Position numbers and translations under genes: made by a program. Shown here in pieces: positions 16,267-24,972 of a stretch of 64,000 nt of DNA. The notes under the pieces were generated by a model. It did no database searches. It was not told the DNA's origin and saw only the letters and a program-made list of their open reading frames with translations. Source of the stretch: Streptomyces ochraceiscleroticus (lineage in GTDB: Bacteria; Actinomycetota; Actinomycetes; Streptomycetales; Streptomycetaceae); contig NZ_JOAX01000008.1 in NCBI RefSeq assembly GCF_000720485.1, positions 248,001 through 312,000 on the forward strand, read 5' to 3'. Every line of letters starts with the position of its first letter. Within the stretch, counting starts at the first letter, position 1.

Positions 16267-17904
16267 ATGGCACGTTCTTCCGATTCCTCGCCCGGCGCCG
16301 GTGGCATAGCCGCAGCTCCGGCCGTCGCCGAGCACATCCACCGCCGCCGGTGGGCGATCCTCGGCGTGCTGATGCTGAGCCTGCTGATCGTGGTCCTGGA
16401 CAACAGCATCCTGAACGTGGCGATGAAGACGATCGCCACCCCGGCCCCCACCGGCCTCGGCGCCAGCCAGAGCCAGCTCGAGTGGGCGATCAACTCCTAC
16501 ACGCTGGTCTTCGCGGGCCTGCTGTTCACCGCGGGGCTCCTCGGCGACCGGCTGGGCCGGAAGAAGGTCCTGCTGACCGGTCTGGTGATCTTCGGTCTCG
16601 GATCCGTACTGGCCGCCGTCTCCGGCTCGCCCGGCCAGCTCATCGCCTTCCGCGCCGTGATGGGCCTGGGCGGCGCGCTGGTCATGCCGGCCACCCTCGC
16701 CATCCTCATGAACGTCTTCGAGCGCGACGAGCAGCCCAAGGCCATCGGCATCTGGGCCGGCGGCGTCGGCCTCGCCATCGCCATCGGCCCGATCGCCGGC
16801 GGGCTGCTCCTGGCCCACTTCTGGTGGGGCTCGGTCTTCCTGGTCAACGTGCCGATCGTGCTGATCGCACTGGCCGCGATGGTGCTCCTGGTCCCGGACA
16901 GCAAGGACCCCCGGCCCGGCAGGCTGGACCCGGTGGGCGTGCTGCTGTCCGTCGTCGGCCTCGTGCTCCTGGTGTACGGGATCATCAAGGGCGGCCAGCT
17001 CGCCGACTTCACCGACCCGCAGGTGATCGGCACGGTCCTCGCCGGGCTGCTCGTCCTGGCCGGCTTCGTCCTGTACGAGAAGCGCATCGACCACCCGTCG
17101 ATCGACATCAGCTACTTCCGCAAGCCCGCCTTCTCCGCGGCCGTGGCCGCGATCGCGCTGGTCTTCTTCGCGCTGATGGGCGTCACGTTCTTCATGGTGT
17201 TCTACATCCAGAGCGTGCGCGGCTACACCCCGCTCCAGGCGGGCCTGCTGATCCTGCCGCTGGCCGCCGCCCAGATGATCTTCGCGCCGCGGGCCCGGCA
17301 CGTCGTCGACCGCTTCGGCGCGAAGGCCGTCTGTACGGTTGGCATGCTGCTGGTCGCCCTCACGATGTCCGGCTTCCTGCTCATGGACACCGACACCCCG
17401 ATCTTCGTGCTGGAGGTGCTCTTCTTCCTCCAGGGCACCGGCATGGCGCACATCATGCCGCCGGTCACGGTCTCGATCATGCAGTCCCTGCCACGCGAGA
17501 AGGCCGGCTCCGGCTCGGCGCTGAACAACACGTTCCGGCAGGTCGGCGGCACGCTCGGGGTCGCCGTACTGGGCTCGCTGCTGTCCGCGAGCTACCGCGA
17601 CGGCATCCAGAGCGCGCTGGACTCCGTACCGGGACTGCCGGCGGGCGCGCGGCACGCGGCGGGCGAGTCCATCGAGGCCACGCTCGGCGTCGCGGAGAAG
17701 CTGGGGCCCGCGGGCCGGGAGCTGGCCGCCGCCGCCAATGACGCGTTCGTGCACGCCATGCACGTCACCGCGCTCGGCTCCGCCACCGTCGCGGTCGTCG
17801 GCGCGCTGGTCGTCGGGTTCTTCCTGCCGGGGAAGACGGACGACCGGGCTGCCGGCCGGGGCCGGGAGACGCCACGAGAGACTTCTCCCGCGGGGAAGCC
17901 GTAA
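16267..17904 (+). CDS. MFS multidrug exporter, EmrB/QacA (DHA2, 14-TM) family
   Basis: A 545-residue drug:proton antiporter. Helix one carries the DHA2 signature [15 protein letters not shown]; then [19 protein letters not shown] (motif A) and ISSYTLVFA-like [11 protein letters not shown]. Motif C appears as [14 protein letters not shown]. The C-terminal helices end at [13 protein letters not shown]. The ATG is chosen because it begins the usual hydrophilic start ([10 protein letters not shown]) directly after a promoter and operator. Longer in-frame starts overlap the panB promoter region. A TetR gene follows after 46 bases, a common self-regulated efflux pair. Confidence 0.87.
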   Translation: MARSSDSSPGAGGIAAAPAVAEHIHRRRWAILGVLMLSLLIVVLDNSILNVAMKTIATPAPTGLGASQSQLEWAINSYTLVFAGLLFTAGLLGDRLGRKKVLLTGLVIFGLGSVLAAVSGSPGQLIAFRAVMGLGGALVMPATLAILMNVFERDEQPKAIGIWAGGVGLAIAIGPIAGGLLLAHFWWGSVFLVNVPIVLIALAAMVLLVPDSKDPRPGRLDPVGVLLSVVGLVLLVYGIIKGGQLADFTDPQVIGTVLAGLLVLAGFVLYEKRIDHPSIDISYFRKPAFSAAVAAIALVFFALMGVTFFMVFYIQSVRGYTPLQAGLLILPLAAAQMIFAPRARHVVDRFGAKAVCTVGMLLVALTMSGFLLMDTDTPIFVLEVLFFLQGTGMAHIMPPVTVSIMQSLPREKAGSGSALNNTFRQVGGTLGVAVLGSLLSASYRDGIQSALDSVPGLPAGARHAAGESIEATLGVAEKLGPAGRELAAAANDAFVHAMHVTALGSATVAVVGALVVGFFLPGKTDDRAAGRGRETPRETSPAGKP

Positions 17905-17950
17905 CGGCGCACGGCGCTCCGGGCAGTACGGAACGAGAGGCGGACCAGGC

Positions 17951-18631
17951 GTGACGCGCGCGAAACGGGGCGGGACACCGGCCGATGATGCGGCACGGAC
18001 CGAGGCGAAGCCGTCCGCGGCACCCGAGTCCCCGTGTGCCGCGGCCACCCGCAGGCCCGGACGGCCGCGCAACGAAGCGCTGGAATCCACGATCATCGAG
18101 AGCGTCCTGGACCTGCTGGAGCACGACGTCCCGCTCGCCGACCTGTCGATGGAACGCATCGCCAAAGAGGCGGGCGTCGGCAAGGCCACGGTGTACCGGC
18201 GCTGGTCCGGCAAGGCCGGCCTGATGCTCGACGTGATGCGCTCGCTGGAGGAGGAGAACCCCGAGCTGCCCGGCGAGTCGGTCCGCGACGACCTGGTACT
18301 GCTGCTGGAGTTCCTGCGCCGGCGCGGCCTGGCCAAGCGCAACTCCGCCCTGCTGCGGACGGTGATCACCCAGGTCAAGGCGCAGCCCGAGCTCTGGCGC
18401 GAGTACCACGACACGGTCGTCCAGGCGCGCCGCGACGCGCTGCTGGCCGTCCTGCGGCGCGGCATCGGGAGCGGCGAGATACGCGGGGACTGCGACATCG
18501 ACGTCCTCGCCGACCTCTTCGTGGCGCCGATGCTCTCCCGGGCGCTGCTGCACGAGTGGAAGGAACTGCCCGAGGGCCTCGCCGAGCAGATCGTCGACAC
18601 GGTCCTGGACGGCGTCCGGCCGCGTACGTGA
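17951..18631 (+). CDS. TetR-family regulator of the adjacent MFS exporter
   Basis: A 226-residue repressor. After a disordered Ala/Pro-rich tail of about 40 residues comes RRPGRPRNEALESTIIESVLDLL and the helix-turn-helix LSMERIAKEAGVGKATVYRRWSGKAGLM. The C-terminal part has the TetR_C fold (WREYHDTVVQARRDALLAVLRRGIGSGEI, then ADLFVAPMLSRALL). It sits 46 bases after the exporter gene, most likely cotranscribed. The dyad at 16223-16241 is the best candidate operator. GTG is the first suitable start after a GGACCAGG sequence. Confidence 0.85.
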   Translation: MTRAKRGGTPADDAARTEAKPSAAPESPCAAATRRPGRPRNEALESTIIESVLDLLEHDVPLADLSMERIAKEAGVGKATVYRRWSGKAGLMLDVMRSLEEENPELPGESVRDDLVLLLEFLRRRGLAKRNSALLRTVITQVKAQPELWREYHDTVVQARRDALLAVLRRGIGSGEIRGDCDIDVLADLFVAPMLSRALLHEWKELPEGLAEQIVDTVLDGVRPRT

Positions 18632-18961
18632 GCGTCGGCACGCGGCCGCGCCCCGTATGAGCGGCGTTTGCCGGTCCTCCCGGACAGCAGGCAGAATGAT
18701 CTTCCCGCCGCTCGTTCCCGGCTGCTCGTTCCCGGCTGCTCGGGCTCGGGTGCGGCGCGGCCAAGCCGCTCGTTTCCGACCGCTCGATGAGCGATTCATG
18801 CCCGTTCTGTCACAGCACCTGTCGGCGCGGGCACCGGCGGAACCCTGGCCATTCGCGCTTCGTCCCCAGGGGAGACAGCACAGGCTGAGCATCGCCTATG
18901 GTCAAGGCCCTAGGGTCGGGAGCCAGGCGGGGCGCACGAGCACGGCAGTGAGGGCATCGGG
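18632..18961. other. Gene-free stretch between TetR and the phosphatase-like gene
   Basis: No coding region is convincing. A 14-bp direct repeat CTCGTTCCCGGCTG occurs twice near 18708-18735. -10-like TATGGT and TAGGGT boxes at about 18897-18916 may belong to the next gene's promoter, but no matching -35 is evident. No clear terminator follows the TetR gene. Confidence 0.4.
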
Positions 18962-19984
18962 ATGACGCAGGCGTACATGTCGGAGGCGGGTCGGGGCGCG
19001 GGCCCCGGCGGGACCGGCCGCCGGACGGGCCGCCTGACCGGGCGGTGGCGGCGCGAGGGCATGTGGCGGCGCGGCCTCGTGCTCGCCGTACTGGCCGTGG
19101 CGCTGGGCCTGCTGATGGTCCTGCACGCCGACGTACCGAACTCCATCGGCAACCTCGGCAGCCTGCTGGAGACCTTCCTGCCGTGGCTGGGCATCATCGG
19201 CATCCCGCTGCTGCTCATCGCCGCGCTGCTGCGCAGGTCGGCGAGCGCGCTGGTCGCGCTGGTGCTGCCGGCGATCGTCTGGGCCAACCTCTTCGGCGGG
19301 CAGCTCACGGACAAGTCCGGTGCCCGCGGCGATCTCACCGTCGCCACGCACAATGTCAACGCCGAGAACCCCGACCCGGTCGGCACCGCGAAGAAGGTCG
19401 CCGACTCGGGCGCCGACGTGGTCGCGCTGGAGGAGCTGACCGCCAAGGCGCTGCCCACGTACCGCGAGGCGCTCGCCGCGAAGTACCCGTACCGCACGGT
19501 GGAGGGCACGGTCGGGGTGTGGAGCAAGTACCCCCTCTCCGACGCCCGCCCGGTGGACATCAAGATGGGCTGGACGCGGGCGCTGCGCGCCACGGTCACC
19601 GCCCCCGACGGGCAGCGGGTCGCGGTCTACGCGGCGCACCTGCCCTCGGTACGGGTGAAGGTCAAGGCCGGTTTCACGGCGAACCAGCGGGACAACAGCG
19701 CCGAGGCGCTGGGCGAGGCCATCACCGCCGAGAAGCTGTCCAAGGTCGTGCTGCTCGGCGATCTGAACGGCACGATGAACGACCGGTCGCTGGCGCCGGT
19801 CACCGCGCAGATGCGGTCGGCGCAGGGCGCGGCCGGTGACGGCTTCGGCTTCAGCTGGCCCGCCGCGTTCCCGATGGCCCGGATCGACCAGATCATGGTC
19901 AAGGGCGTGGACCCGGCCTCGGCGTGGAGCCTGCCGTCGACCGGCAGCGACCATCTCCCGCTGGCGGCGTCCTTCAAGATCTAG
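18962..19984 (+). CDS. Membrane-anchored endonuclease/exonuclease/phosphatase (EEP) family protein
   Basis: A 340-residue protein with a basic Gly/Arg-rich tail and three membrane helices (about 35-115: GLVLAVLAVALGLLMVLHAD, TFLPWLGIIGIPLLLIAALL, ASALVALVLPAIVWANLFGG). An extracytoplasmic EEP domain follows: THNVN, VVALEELT (metal Glu), RVAVYAAHLPSVR, LLGDLNGTMND, RIDQIMVKG and GSDHLPL. The fold is a Mg-dependent phosphodiesterase (DNase I/sphingomyelinase-like). Streptomycetes hold several such vancomycin-resistance-like (VanJ-type) proteins. VanJ similarity is from memory and untested. ATG has only weak GGGCATCGGG upstream. Confidence 0.82.
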   Translation: MTQAYMSEAGRGAGPGGTGRRTGRLTGRWRREGMWRRGLVLAVLAVALGLLMVLHADVPNSIGNLGSLLETFLPWLGIIGIPLLLIAALLRRSASALVALVLPAIVWANLFGGQLTDKSGARGDLTVATHNVNAENPDPVGTAKKVADSGADVVALEELTAKALPTYREALAAKYPYRTVEGTVGVWSKYPLSDARPVDIKMGWTRALRATVTAPDGQRVAVYAAHLPSVRVKVKAGFTANQRDNSAEALGEAITAEKLSKVVLLGDLNGTMNDRSLAPVTAQMRSAQGAAGDGFGFSWPAAFPMARIDQIMVKGVDPASAWSLPSTGSDHLPLAASFKI

Positions 19985-20018
19985 CGCGTACGGCGAGCTT
20001 CAGCGCGTACAGCCGCGC

Positions 20019-20062
20019 ACGGCGGTGGCCCGGGTCGTTTCTGTGACCCGGGCCACCGCCGT
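20019..20062 (+). terminator. Strong terminator after the EEP gene
   Basis: Perfect 18-bp arms ACGGCGGTGGCCCGGGTC and GACCCGGGCCACCGCCGT around an 8-base loop, followed by the T-rich TTCCGTCATTTTCC, 34 bases past the stop. Confidence 0.85.
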
Positions 20063-20084
20063 TTCCGTCATTTTCCCCTCAACG

Positions 20085-20227
20085 GGGCGCTGACTTCTGT
20101 CCGTAACGCGCAGTTCGCGCGGCGGAATGAATTACCTGAGAGACTTTGTTCCCGTAGAGAACTTAAGGCTGTCCTGTCTCGGCGCGCCGCTACGGGCGCG
20201 CTCCCCTTTGATCCTGAAAGGTCACTC
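20085..20227 (+). promoter_or_regulatory. AT-richer leader of the DHA1 MFS gene with a hairpin
   Basis: The stretch AATGAATTACCTGAG to AACTTAAGG (about 20126-20169) is distinctly less GC-rich than its surroundings. It holds a weak promoter-like pair (TTACCT, 17 bp, TAGAGA). Downstream, arms GCGCGCC (20182-20188) and GGCGCGC (20195-20201) form a hairpin 26 bases ahead of the start codon, before a modest AAAGG ribosome site. Relatives of the exporter that resist chloramphenicol can be controlled through leader structures. Control of that kind here is only a possibility. Confidence 0.35.
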
Positions 20228-21439
20228 ATGCCCTTGGCTCTGCTCGCGCTCGCGATCTCGGCCTTCGGTATCGGCACCACTGAGTTCGTGATGATGGGCC
20301 TGCTGCCCAACGTCGCGAACGACCTGGGCACCAGCGTGCCCACCGCCGGCTACCTCGTCTCCGCCTACGCCCTCGGCGTCGTCATCGGCGCCCCGCTGCT
20401 GACCGCGCTCGGTTCGCGCATCCCCCGCAAGCGGATGCTGCTGCTGATGATGGCGGTCTTCACGGCCGGCAACCTCGCGTCCGCGCTCGCCCCGAACTTC
20501 GGCCTGCTCATCGCGGGCCGGCTGCTGGCCGGCCTGCCGCACGGCGCGTTCTTCGGCGTCGGCGCGGTCGTCGCCGCCCGGCTGGTCAAGGAAGGCCGGC
20601 AGGCCCGCGCGGTCGCCACGATGTTCCTCGGTCTGACCGTCGCCAACATCGTCGGCGTGCCCGCCGCGACCCTGCTCGGCCAGCACCTCGGCTGGCGCGC
20701 GACCTTCCTGGTCGTCGCCGCCATTGGCCTGCTCGCCATGGCCTCGCTGGCCAAGCTCGTCCCGCACATGCCGCGCGACGAGCAGAACGGCGTCAAGCAG
20801 GAGATCCGGGCACTGGGCAACCGCCAGGTGCTGCTCGGCCTGCTCACCGCGGTCTTCGGTTTCGCGGGCGTCTTCGCCGTCTACAGCTACCTCGCGTCGA
20901 TGATGACCAAGGTCACCGGCTTCACCGAGTCGACCGTCCCGGTGGTACTCGCCCTCTTCGGCATCGGCATGACCCTCGGCGCGCTCGCCGCGGGCCCGCT
21001 GACCGACCGGGCGCTGCGCCCGACCCTGTACGGCTCGCTCGGCGCGCTGGCCGTCACGCTCGTCGTCTTCGACTTCACCGTGCACGTGAAGTGGGCGGCG
21101 CTGGCCACCGTCGTCGTCCTGGGCGCGGTCGGCTTCATGACCACCACGCCCCTGCAGATGCTGGTGATGCGCAAGGCCGAGCACGCACCGACGCTCGCCT
21201 CCGCCTCCAACCACTCCGCGTTCAACCTCGCGAACGCGGGCGGTGCCTGGCTCGGCGGCGTCGCGATCGCCGCGCACTGGGGCTGGACCTCCCCGACCCT
21301 CGTCGGCGCGGTCCTGGCCGTCGTCGGCCTGGCGATCGCGATCACCGCGGGCCTGATGGACCGCACGCCGACCCACTCCCGCATCGTGGCGACGAGCGAG
21401 GCGGGTGCGACGGCCCAGGAACGGACACACGCGGGCTGA
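20228..21439 (+). CDS. MFS transporter, DHA1 12-TM family (Cmx/AraJ-like)
   Basis: A 403-residue antiporter. The start MPLALLALAISAFGIGTTEFVMMGLLPNVANDLG matches the DHA1 branch that holds Cmx/CmlR chloramphenicol exporters and YdhP/AraJ sugar-efflux-like proteins. Motif A-like ALGSRIPRKRMLLL and motif C-like GLTVANIVGVPAATLLGQ are present. AAAGG lies eight bases upstream of the ATG. It is a single-gene unit with terminators on both sides. Chloramphenicol resistance is possible but cannot be told from sequence. Confidence 0.85.
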   Translation: MPLALLALAISAFGIGTTEFVMMGLLPNVANDLGTSVPTAGYLVSAYALGVVIGAPLLTALGSRIPRKRMLLLMMAVFTAGNLASALAPNFGLLIAGRLLAGLPHGAFFGVGAVVAARLVKEGRQARAVATMFLGLTVANIVGVPAATLLGQHLGWRATFLVVAAIGLLAMASLAKLVPHMPRDEQNGVKQEIRALGNRQVLLGLLTAVFGFAGVFAVYSYLASMMTKVTGFTESTVPVVLALFGIGMTLGALAAGPLTDRALRPTLYGSLGALAVTLVVFDFTVHVKWAALATVVVLGAVGFMTTTPLQMLVMRKAEHAPTLASASNHSAFNLANAGGAWLGGVAIAAHWGWTSPTLVGAVLAVVGLAIAITAGLMDRTPTHSRIVATSEAGATAQERTHAG

Positions 21440-21454
21440 GCTGTACGCGCGACG

Positions 21455-21497
21455 GCAGGGGCACGCACCGGCAGAGCCGGCGCGTGTCGGCCCCTGC
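21455..21497 (+). terminator. Terminator after the DHA1 MFS gene
   Basis: A branched-free stem: GCAGGGGC pairs with GCCCCTGC, and inside it ACGC..CCGGC pairs with GCCGG..GCGT around AGA, followed by TTCCCCC. Confidence 0.65.
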
Positions 21498-21589
21498 TTC
21501 CCCCTCAGCCGTACCGTCCCGCCGTACCGTTTCGCCCCCCTCTTCCCCCATGGGGGGGACAAAAAGGTCCCCTGCTCAACACAGTAGCG

Positions 21590-21679
21590 GGCAGCACTGA
21601 CAGCGAGGCTCCCCGCACGGGCGGCACCGACAGCGAGGCTTCCCGCACGGGCGGCACCGACAACGAGGCCGCCCGCTCG
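21590..21679. repeat. 30-bp tandem repeat, three copies
   Basis: Three contiguous 30-bp units (21590-21619, 21620-21649, 21650-21679) share the core GACARCGAGG and differ at a few positions each. They lie between the DHA1 gene and nadE, beyond the nadE stop, and are not coding in any convincing frame. Confidence 0.75.
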
Positions 21680-21686
21680 GTCCGCT

Positions 21687-21728
21687 CAGTCGCCCTCCCG
21701 CCATTGGTCAGTCGCCCTCCCGCCACCG
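21687..21728. repeat. Tandem duplication of the nadE 3' end
   Basis: TCAGTCGCCCTCCCGCCA occurs twice, 21 bases apart. The right copy is the true end of nadE (stop at 21708-21710). The left copy (stop-equivalent at 21687) repeats the last codons, ending with the same W-R-E-G-D-stop. Confidence 0.7.
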
Positions 21729-23462
21729 GTTCGTGGTCGGGAGGCGGCGGTCCTTGCCGAAGCCCTTTGCGGAGATCTTGGTGCCCGGGGGGTACTGGCG
21801 GCGCTTGTACTCGGCGGTGTCGACCAAGCGGAGGACGCGGGTGACCAGCTCCGGGTCGAAGCCGCGGGCGAGGATCTCCGCGTGGCCGAGATCGCGGTCG
21901 ACGTAGAGGTCCAGGATCGCGTCGAGGGTGGGGTAGTCGGGGAGCGAGTCGGTGTCGACCTGGCCGGGACGGAGCTCCGCGCTGGGCGGCTTGGTGATCG
22001 AGTTCTCCGGGATGGGCGGGGTCTCGCCGCGGTCCGCGGCCGCCCGGTTGCGCCACTCCGCTAGCTGGAAGACGACCGTTTTGTAGACGTCCTTGATCGG
22101 GCCGAACGCGCCCACGGAGTCGCCGTAGAGGGTCGAATAGCCGCACGCCAGCTCGGACTTGTTGCCGGGGGCGAGGACCAGGTGGCCCTCCTGGTTGGAG
22201 ATCGCCATCAGCGTCGTGCCGCGGATGCGGGACTGGAGGTTCTCCTCGGCCAGCCCCGTGAGCGGGAGGGCTCCCATGTACGCGTCGAACATGGGCCCGA
22301 TGGGGACCGTGCGGTAGTGCAGTCCGGTACGGCGGGCCAGTTCGGCGGCGTCGTCCTTGGAGTGCTCGGAGGAGTACCGGGACGGCATGGAGACGCCGTG
22401 CACGTTGTCCGGGCCCAGCGCGTCCACGGCGATCGCGGCGACCAGCGCCGAGTCGATGCCCCCGGAGAGGCCGATCACCACGCTGCGGAAGTTGTTCTTG
22501 GTGATGTACGCGCGCAGGCCCATCACCAGCGCGCCGTAGATCTCCTCGGAGGCGTCCAGCCGGGGGGCCGGTGCGGGCAGCGGCAGCCGGTCGTAGGGCG
22601 CGAGCGGGCCCTCGGAGAGGGTGACGTGGTCGACGCGGAGGCCGTCGTCGACGACACCGGACGGCGGCTCGGGCGCGGCGGCCGGCAGCTCCAGGTCGAG
22701 GAGGAGGCACTGCTCGGTGAACTGCGGGGCGCGGGTGAGCACGTCGCCGGCCGCGTCCACGACGATCGAGTCGCCGTCGAATACCAGGTCGTCCTGGCCA
22801 CCGGTCATCGCCAGGTACGCCGTCGTGCAGCCCGCCTCCTGGGCGCGCTTGCGGACCAGCTCCAGCCGGGTGTCGTCCTTGTCCCGCTCGTACGGGGAGG
22901 CGTTGATGGACAGCAGCAGTCCGGCGCCGGCCGTACGGGCGGCGGGCACCCGGCCGCCGTCCTGCCACAGGTCCTCGCAGATGGCGAGGGCGATGTCGAC
23001 GCCGTGCACCCGGACGACGGGGAGCGTGTCGCCGGGCACGAAGTAGCGGTACTCGTCGAAGACGCCGTAGTTCGGCAGGTGGTGCTTGGCGAAGGTGAGC
23101 GCGACCCGGCCGCGGTGCAGCACGGCGGCGGCGTTCTGCGGGGCGCCGGCGGGCCGCCCGTACCGCGGCTGGTCGCGCTCGCAGCGGTCGAGGTAGCCGG
23201 TGACGACGGCGGTCTCGCCGAGGCCCTCGTCGGCCAGCCGGGCGGCCAGGTCGCGCAGCGCGCCGCGGCTCGCCTCGACGAAGGAGGGCCGCAGCGCGAG
23301 GTCCTCGACGGGATAGCCGGTCAGCGCCATCTCGGGGAAGGCCGCCAGATGCGCGCCCTGCCCGGCTGCCTCCCGGGTACGGCGCACGATCGTCTCGGCG
23401 TTCCGGGCGATGTCGCCCACACAGAAATCGGTCTGATGCAGAGCCAGGCGAAGTCGATGCAC
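21708..23462 (-). CDS. nadE: Glutamine-dependent NAD+ synthetase
   Basis: A 584-residue two-domain enzyme making NAD from nicotinate adenine dinucleotide, ATP and glutamine. The N-terminal nitrilase-type glutaminase (about 1-270) has the triad Glu in FPEMALTGYP, Lys in FAKHHLPNYGVFDEYRYF and Cys in ICEDLWQDG. The C-terminal synthetase has the PP-loop GLSGGIDSAL and PGNKSELACGYSTLYGDSVGAF. Length is normal for the family. The GTG start gives the family start RLRLALHQTDFCVGD. No ribosome site is seen, but TACACT ends about seven bases before it, so the message may be leaderless. The 3' end is followed by a repeated copy of its last codons. Confidence 0.95.
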   Translation of the reverse strand: MHRLRLALHQTDFCVGDIARNAETIVRRTREAAGQGAHLAAFPEMALTGYPVEDLALRPSFVEASRGALRDLAARLADEGLGETAVVTGYLDRCERDQPRYGRPAGAPQNAAAVLHRGRVALTFAKHHLPNYGVFDEYRYFVPGDTLPVVRVHGVDIALAICEDLWQDGGRVPAARTAGAGLLLSINASPYERDKDDTRLELVRKRAQEAGCTTAYLAMTGGQDDLVFDGDSIVVDAAGDVLTRAPQFTEQCLLLDLELPAAAPEPPSGVVDDGLRVDHVTLSEGPLAPYDRLPLPAPAPRLDASEEIYGALVMGLRAYITKNNFRSVVIGLSGGIDSALVAAIAVDALGPDNVHGVSMPSRYSSEHSKDDAAELARRTGLHYRTVPIGPMFDAYMGALPLTGLAEENLQSRIRGTTLMAISNQEGHLVLAPGNKSELACGYSTLYGDSVGAFGPIKDVYKTVVFQLAEWRNRAAADRGETPPIPENSITKPPSAELRPGQVDTDSLPDYPTLDAILDLYVDRDLGHAEILARGFDPELVTRVLRLVDTAEYKRRQYPPGTKISAKGFGKDRRLPTTNRWREGD

Positions 23463-23527
23463 GCGGCCGAGTGTAATCGTCGTACTGACGTTATGTGGGG
23501 CGGTCGGGTTTCGGGGGTGTTGCGGGG

Positions 23528-23559
23528 GCGGGTCCCGGGGCCCGGGCCCCGGGACCCGC
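23528..23559. terminator. Perfect 32-bp palindrome (terminator) after the protease gene
   Basis: GCGGGTCCCGGGGCCC is followed directly by its exact reverse complement, ten bases beyond the protease stop and 66 bases before nadE. It would form a very stable GC hairpin (inner bases as loop) that should end protease transcripts and shield nadE. Confidence 0.7.
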
Positions 23560-23569
23560 TGCGGAGGGC

Positions 23570-24655
23570 TCAGCTGCCCTGCGCCTCGTTGTACAGATTC
23601 TTCGCATCGGCGCCGAAGTACGGGCCGAACATCGTGTTGGGCAGGAAGGTGTAGCCGAAGCTGTTCACCGAGGACTGCAGCCCGGTGCCGGTCTTCTCGT
23701 CGAACTTGGTGAACCACGGCCCGCCGCTGGAGCCGCCGGTCATGTTGCAGGCCATCCCGTGGTCCTTGGAGAACAGCGAATCCTTGATGGTGACGCCGCT
23801 GCAGTAGATGAGTTTGCTGCCGTCGTAGGGGGCCGCGGCCGGGTAGCCGAAGGCGTACATCTTCTTGTTGTAGCCGGTGTTGAAGGCGACGCCCTGGCCG
23901 CCGACCGCGTCGGTGAGGCGCTTCCCGTCCACCGGCGGGACGACCGCCGCGCCGACGTCGTAGTTGATGTCCTCCTTCGCCTTCCACTGCGGGGTGGTGA
24001 GGGTCTTGCTCGCGGCCCACTTGCCGTGCGGGGCCTGGCCGTCGTGGTAGCCGGGCACGAAGATCCAGTTGGTGTGCCAGGCGCCGTCCAGCTTCACGCA
24101 GTGCCCCGCGGTGAGCACCGTACTGCCGTTCTTGCTGGTCACCGCGTCGCCGGAGCAGGACGCCTGGCGGCCCTGGTAGGTGAAGAAGACCCGGCCCGCG
24201 GTGCTGGTGACCTTGCCGCCGCCGGTCCATGGTCCGCCGGGCTGCGGGAAAGTTTTCAGGGCGGGCGACGGCAAGGACGGCAGGGTGGGCGGCACGGCCG
24301 CTTTCTTACCGCGTGGCACGGTGTGCGCGGCCGGGGCGGCCGCCGCGCGGGCGGCCGCGGCGGTGAGTTTCTTCCGGGCGACGGACAGCAGGTCGAGTGG
24401 CTTCGCGGCGCGCATCCGGTCCGCCGTCCAGAAGGCGGCCGCCTTCTTGGCGTTCTGCTCGGCGGCGGCGCCGGGCGGTTCGGCGGCGCCGGCCGCGGGG
24501 GCCTGCAGCGCCGTGGCGCAGAGGGTGCCGGCGGCGAGCAGCGCCGCGGCGGTGACACGGGCGGACGCCCGGCCGGATATCCCGGATAACGCGGCGCCGG
24601 ACGTGCGGGAGCGGTGGCGCCGGACGGTGCCGGTGCCCTGGACGGTCTGTCTCAC
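23570..24655 (-). CDS. Secreted trypsin-like serine protease with a TTA codon
   Basis: A 361-residue S1-family protein. The signal peptide (basic GTVRRHRSRTS, then VTAAALLAAGTLCATALQAPAAGA) likely ends at an A-x-A site near residue 57, followed by a pro-region to about residue 150. The triad is His in TAGHC, Asp in NYDVGAA and Ser in GGSSGGPW. Two Cys pairs (ASCSGD/TAGHC; IYCSG/MACNM) suggest disulfides, as in Streptomyces V8/trypsin-like secreted enzymes. The GTG start has AAGGGG upstream. Codon 23 is TTA (24589-24587), so translation should depend on the bldA tRNA and the late growth phase. Confidence 0.87.
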   Translation of the reverse strand: MRQTVQGTGTVRRHRSRTSGAALSGISGRASARVTAAALLAAGTLCATALQAPAAGAAEPPGAAAEQNAKKAAAFWTADRMRAAKPLDLLSVARKKLTAAAARAAAAPAAHTVPRGKKAAVPPTLPSLPSPALKTFPQPGGPWTGGGKVTSTAGRVFFTYQGRQASCSGDAVTSKNGSTVLTAGHCVKLDGAWHTNWIFVPGYHDGQAPHGKWAASKTLTTPQWKAKEDINYDVGAAVVPPVDGKRLTDAVGGQGVAFNTGYNKKMYAFGYPAAAPYDGSKLIYCSGVTIKDSLFSKDHGMACNMTGGSSGGPWFTKFDEKTGTGLQSSVNSFGYTFLPNTMFGPYFGADAKNLYNEAQGS

Positions 24656-24972
24656 GCGTACCCCTTGGTGCGGTGGTCCCGCGGGTGCGCGGGCCACGAC
24701 GTACGGGCCGCCGGCCGGCGGCCCGGAGCGGAGTGGACGTACAGCGATGTGCAGAGGCAGCGTCCCACCGCCCCGGGACCGCTGTCAGGGGCGCGTCAAG
24801 GGTTTGGCCGGAACCGCCGGGGAACGCGAAACCCCGTACGGCCCCCGGGCCTGCCCGAAGGGGCCGTGACAACGTAATGTGACGGTAACCCCCGCACGCG
24901 ATACTGGCGTGCCGCGCCCCGTCAAGGGCGATGGGCGTGGACAGGCCGTTCGACCTGCAAGGATTGGTGAAC
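24656..24972. promoter_or_regulatory. Divergent region between the protease and glnA2, with the glnA2 promoter
   Basis: For glnA2, -35 TGTGAC (24878-24883) and -10 GATACT (24900-24905) are 16 bp apart, predicting a start near 24912. A second GTGAC lies at 24866-24870. The arrangement is not a clean GlnR box. The left half is GC-rich and shows no evident protease promoter or gene. Confidence 0.5.

Noticed and set aside
18657..18965. Open frame between the TetR and EEP genes
   Set aside because: Composition is not coding, there is no ribosome site and no recognisable motif.
20127..20291. Leader open frame (MNYLRDFVPVENLR..., with a TTA) before the DHA1 MFS gene
   Set aside because: Codon use is not streptomycete, it overlaps the MFS start in another frame, and the AT-rich bases are better explained as promoter.
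21590..21679. CRISPR array or integron-like repeats
   Set aside because: The three 30-bp units are contiguous with no spacers.
24866..24890. GlnR box in front of glnA2
   Set aside because: The GTGAC elements are 13 bp apart and do not fit the 5-6-5 spacing.
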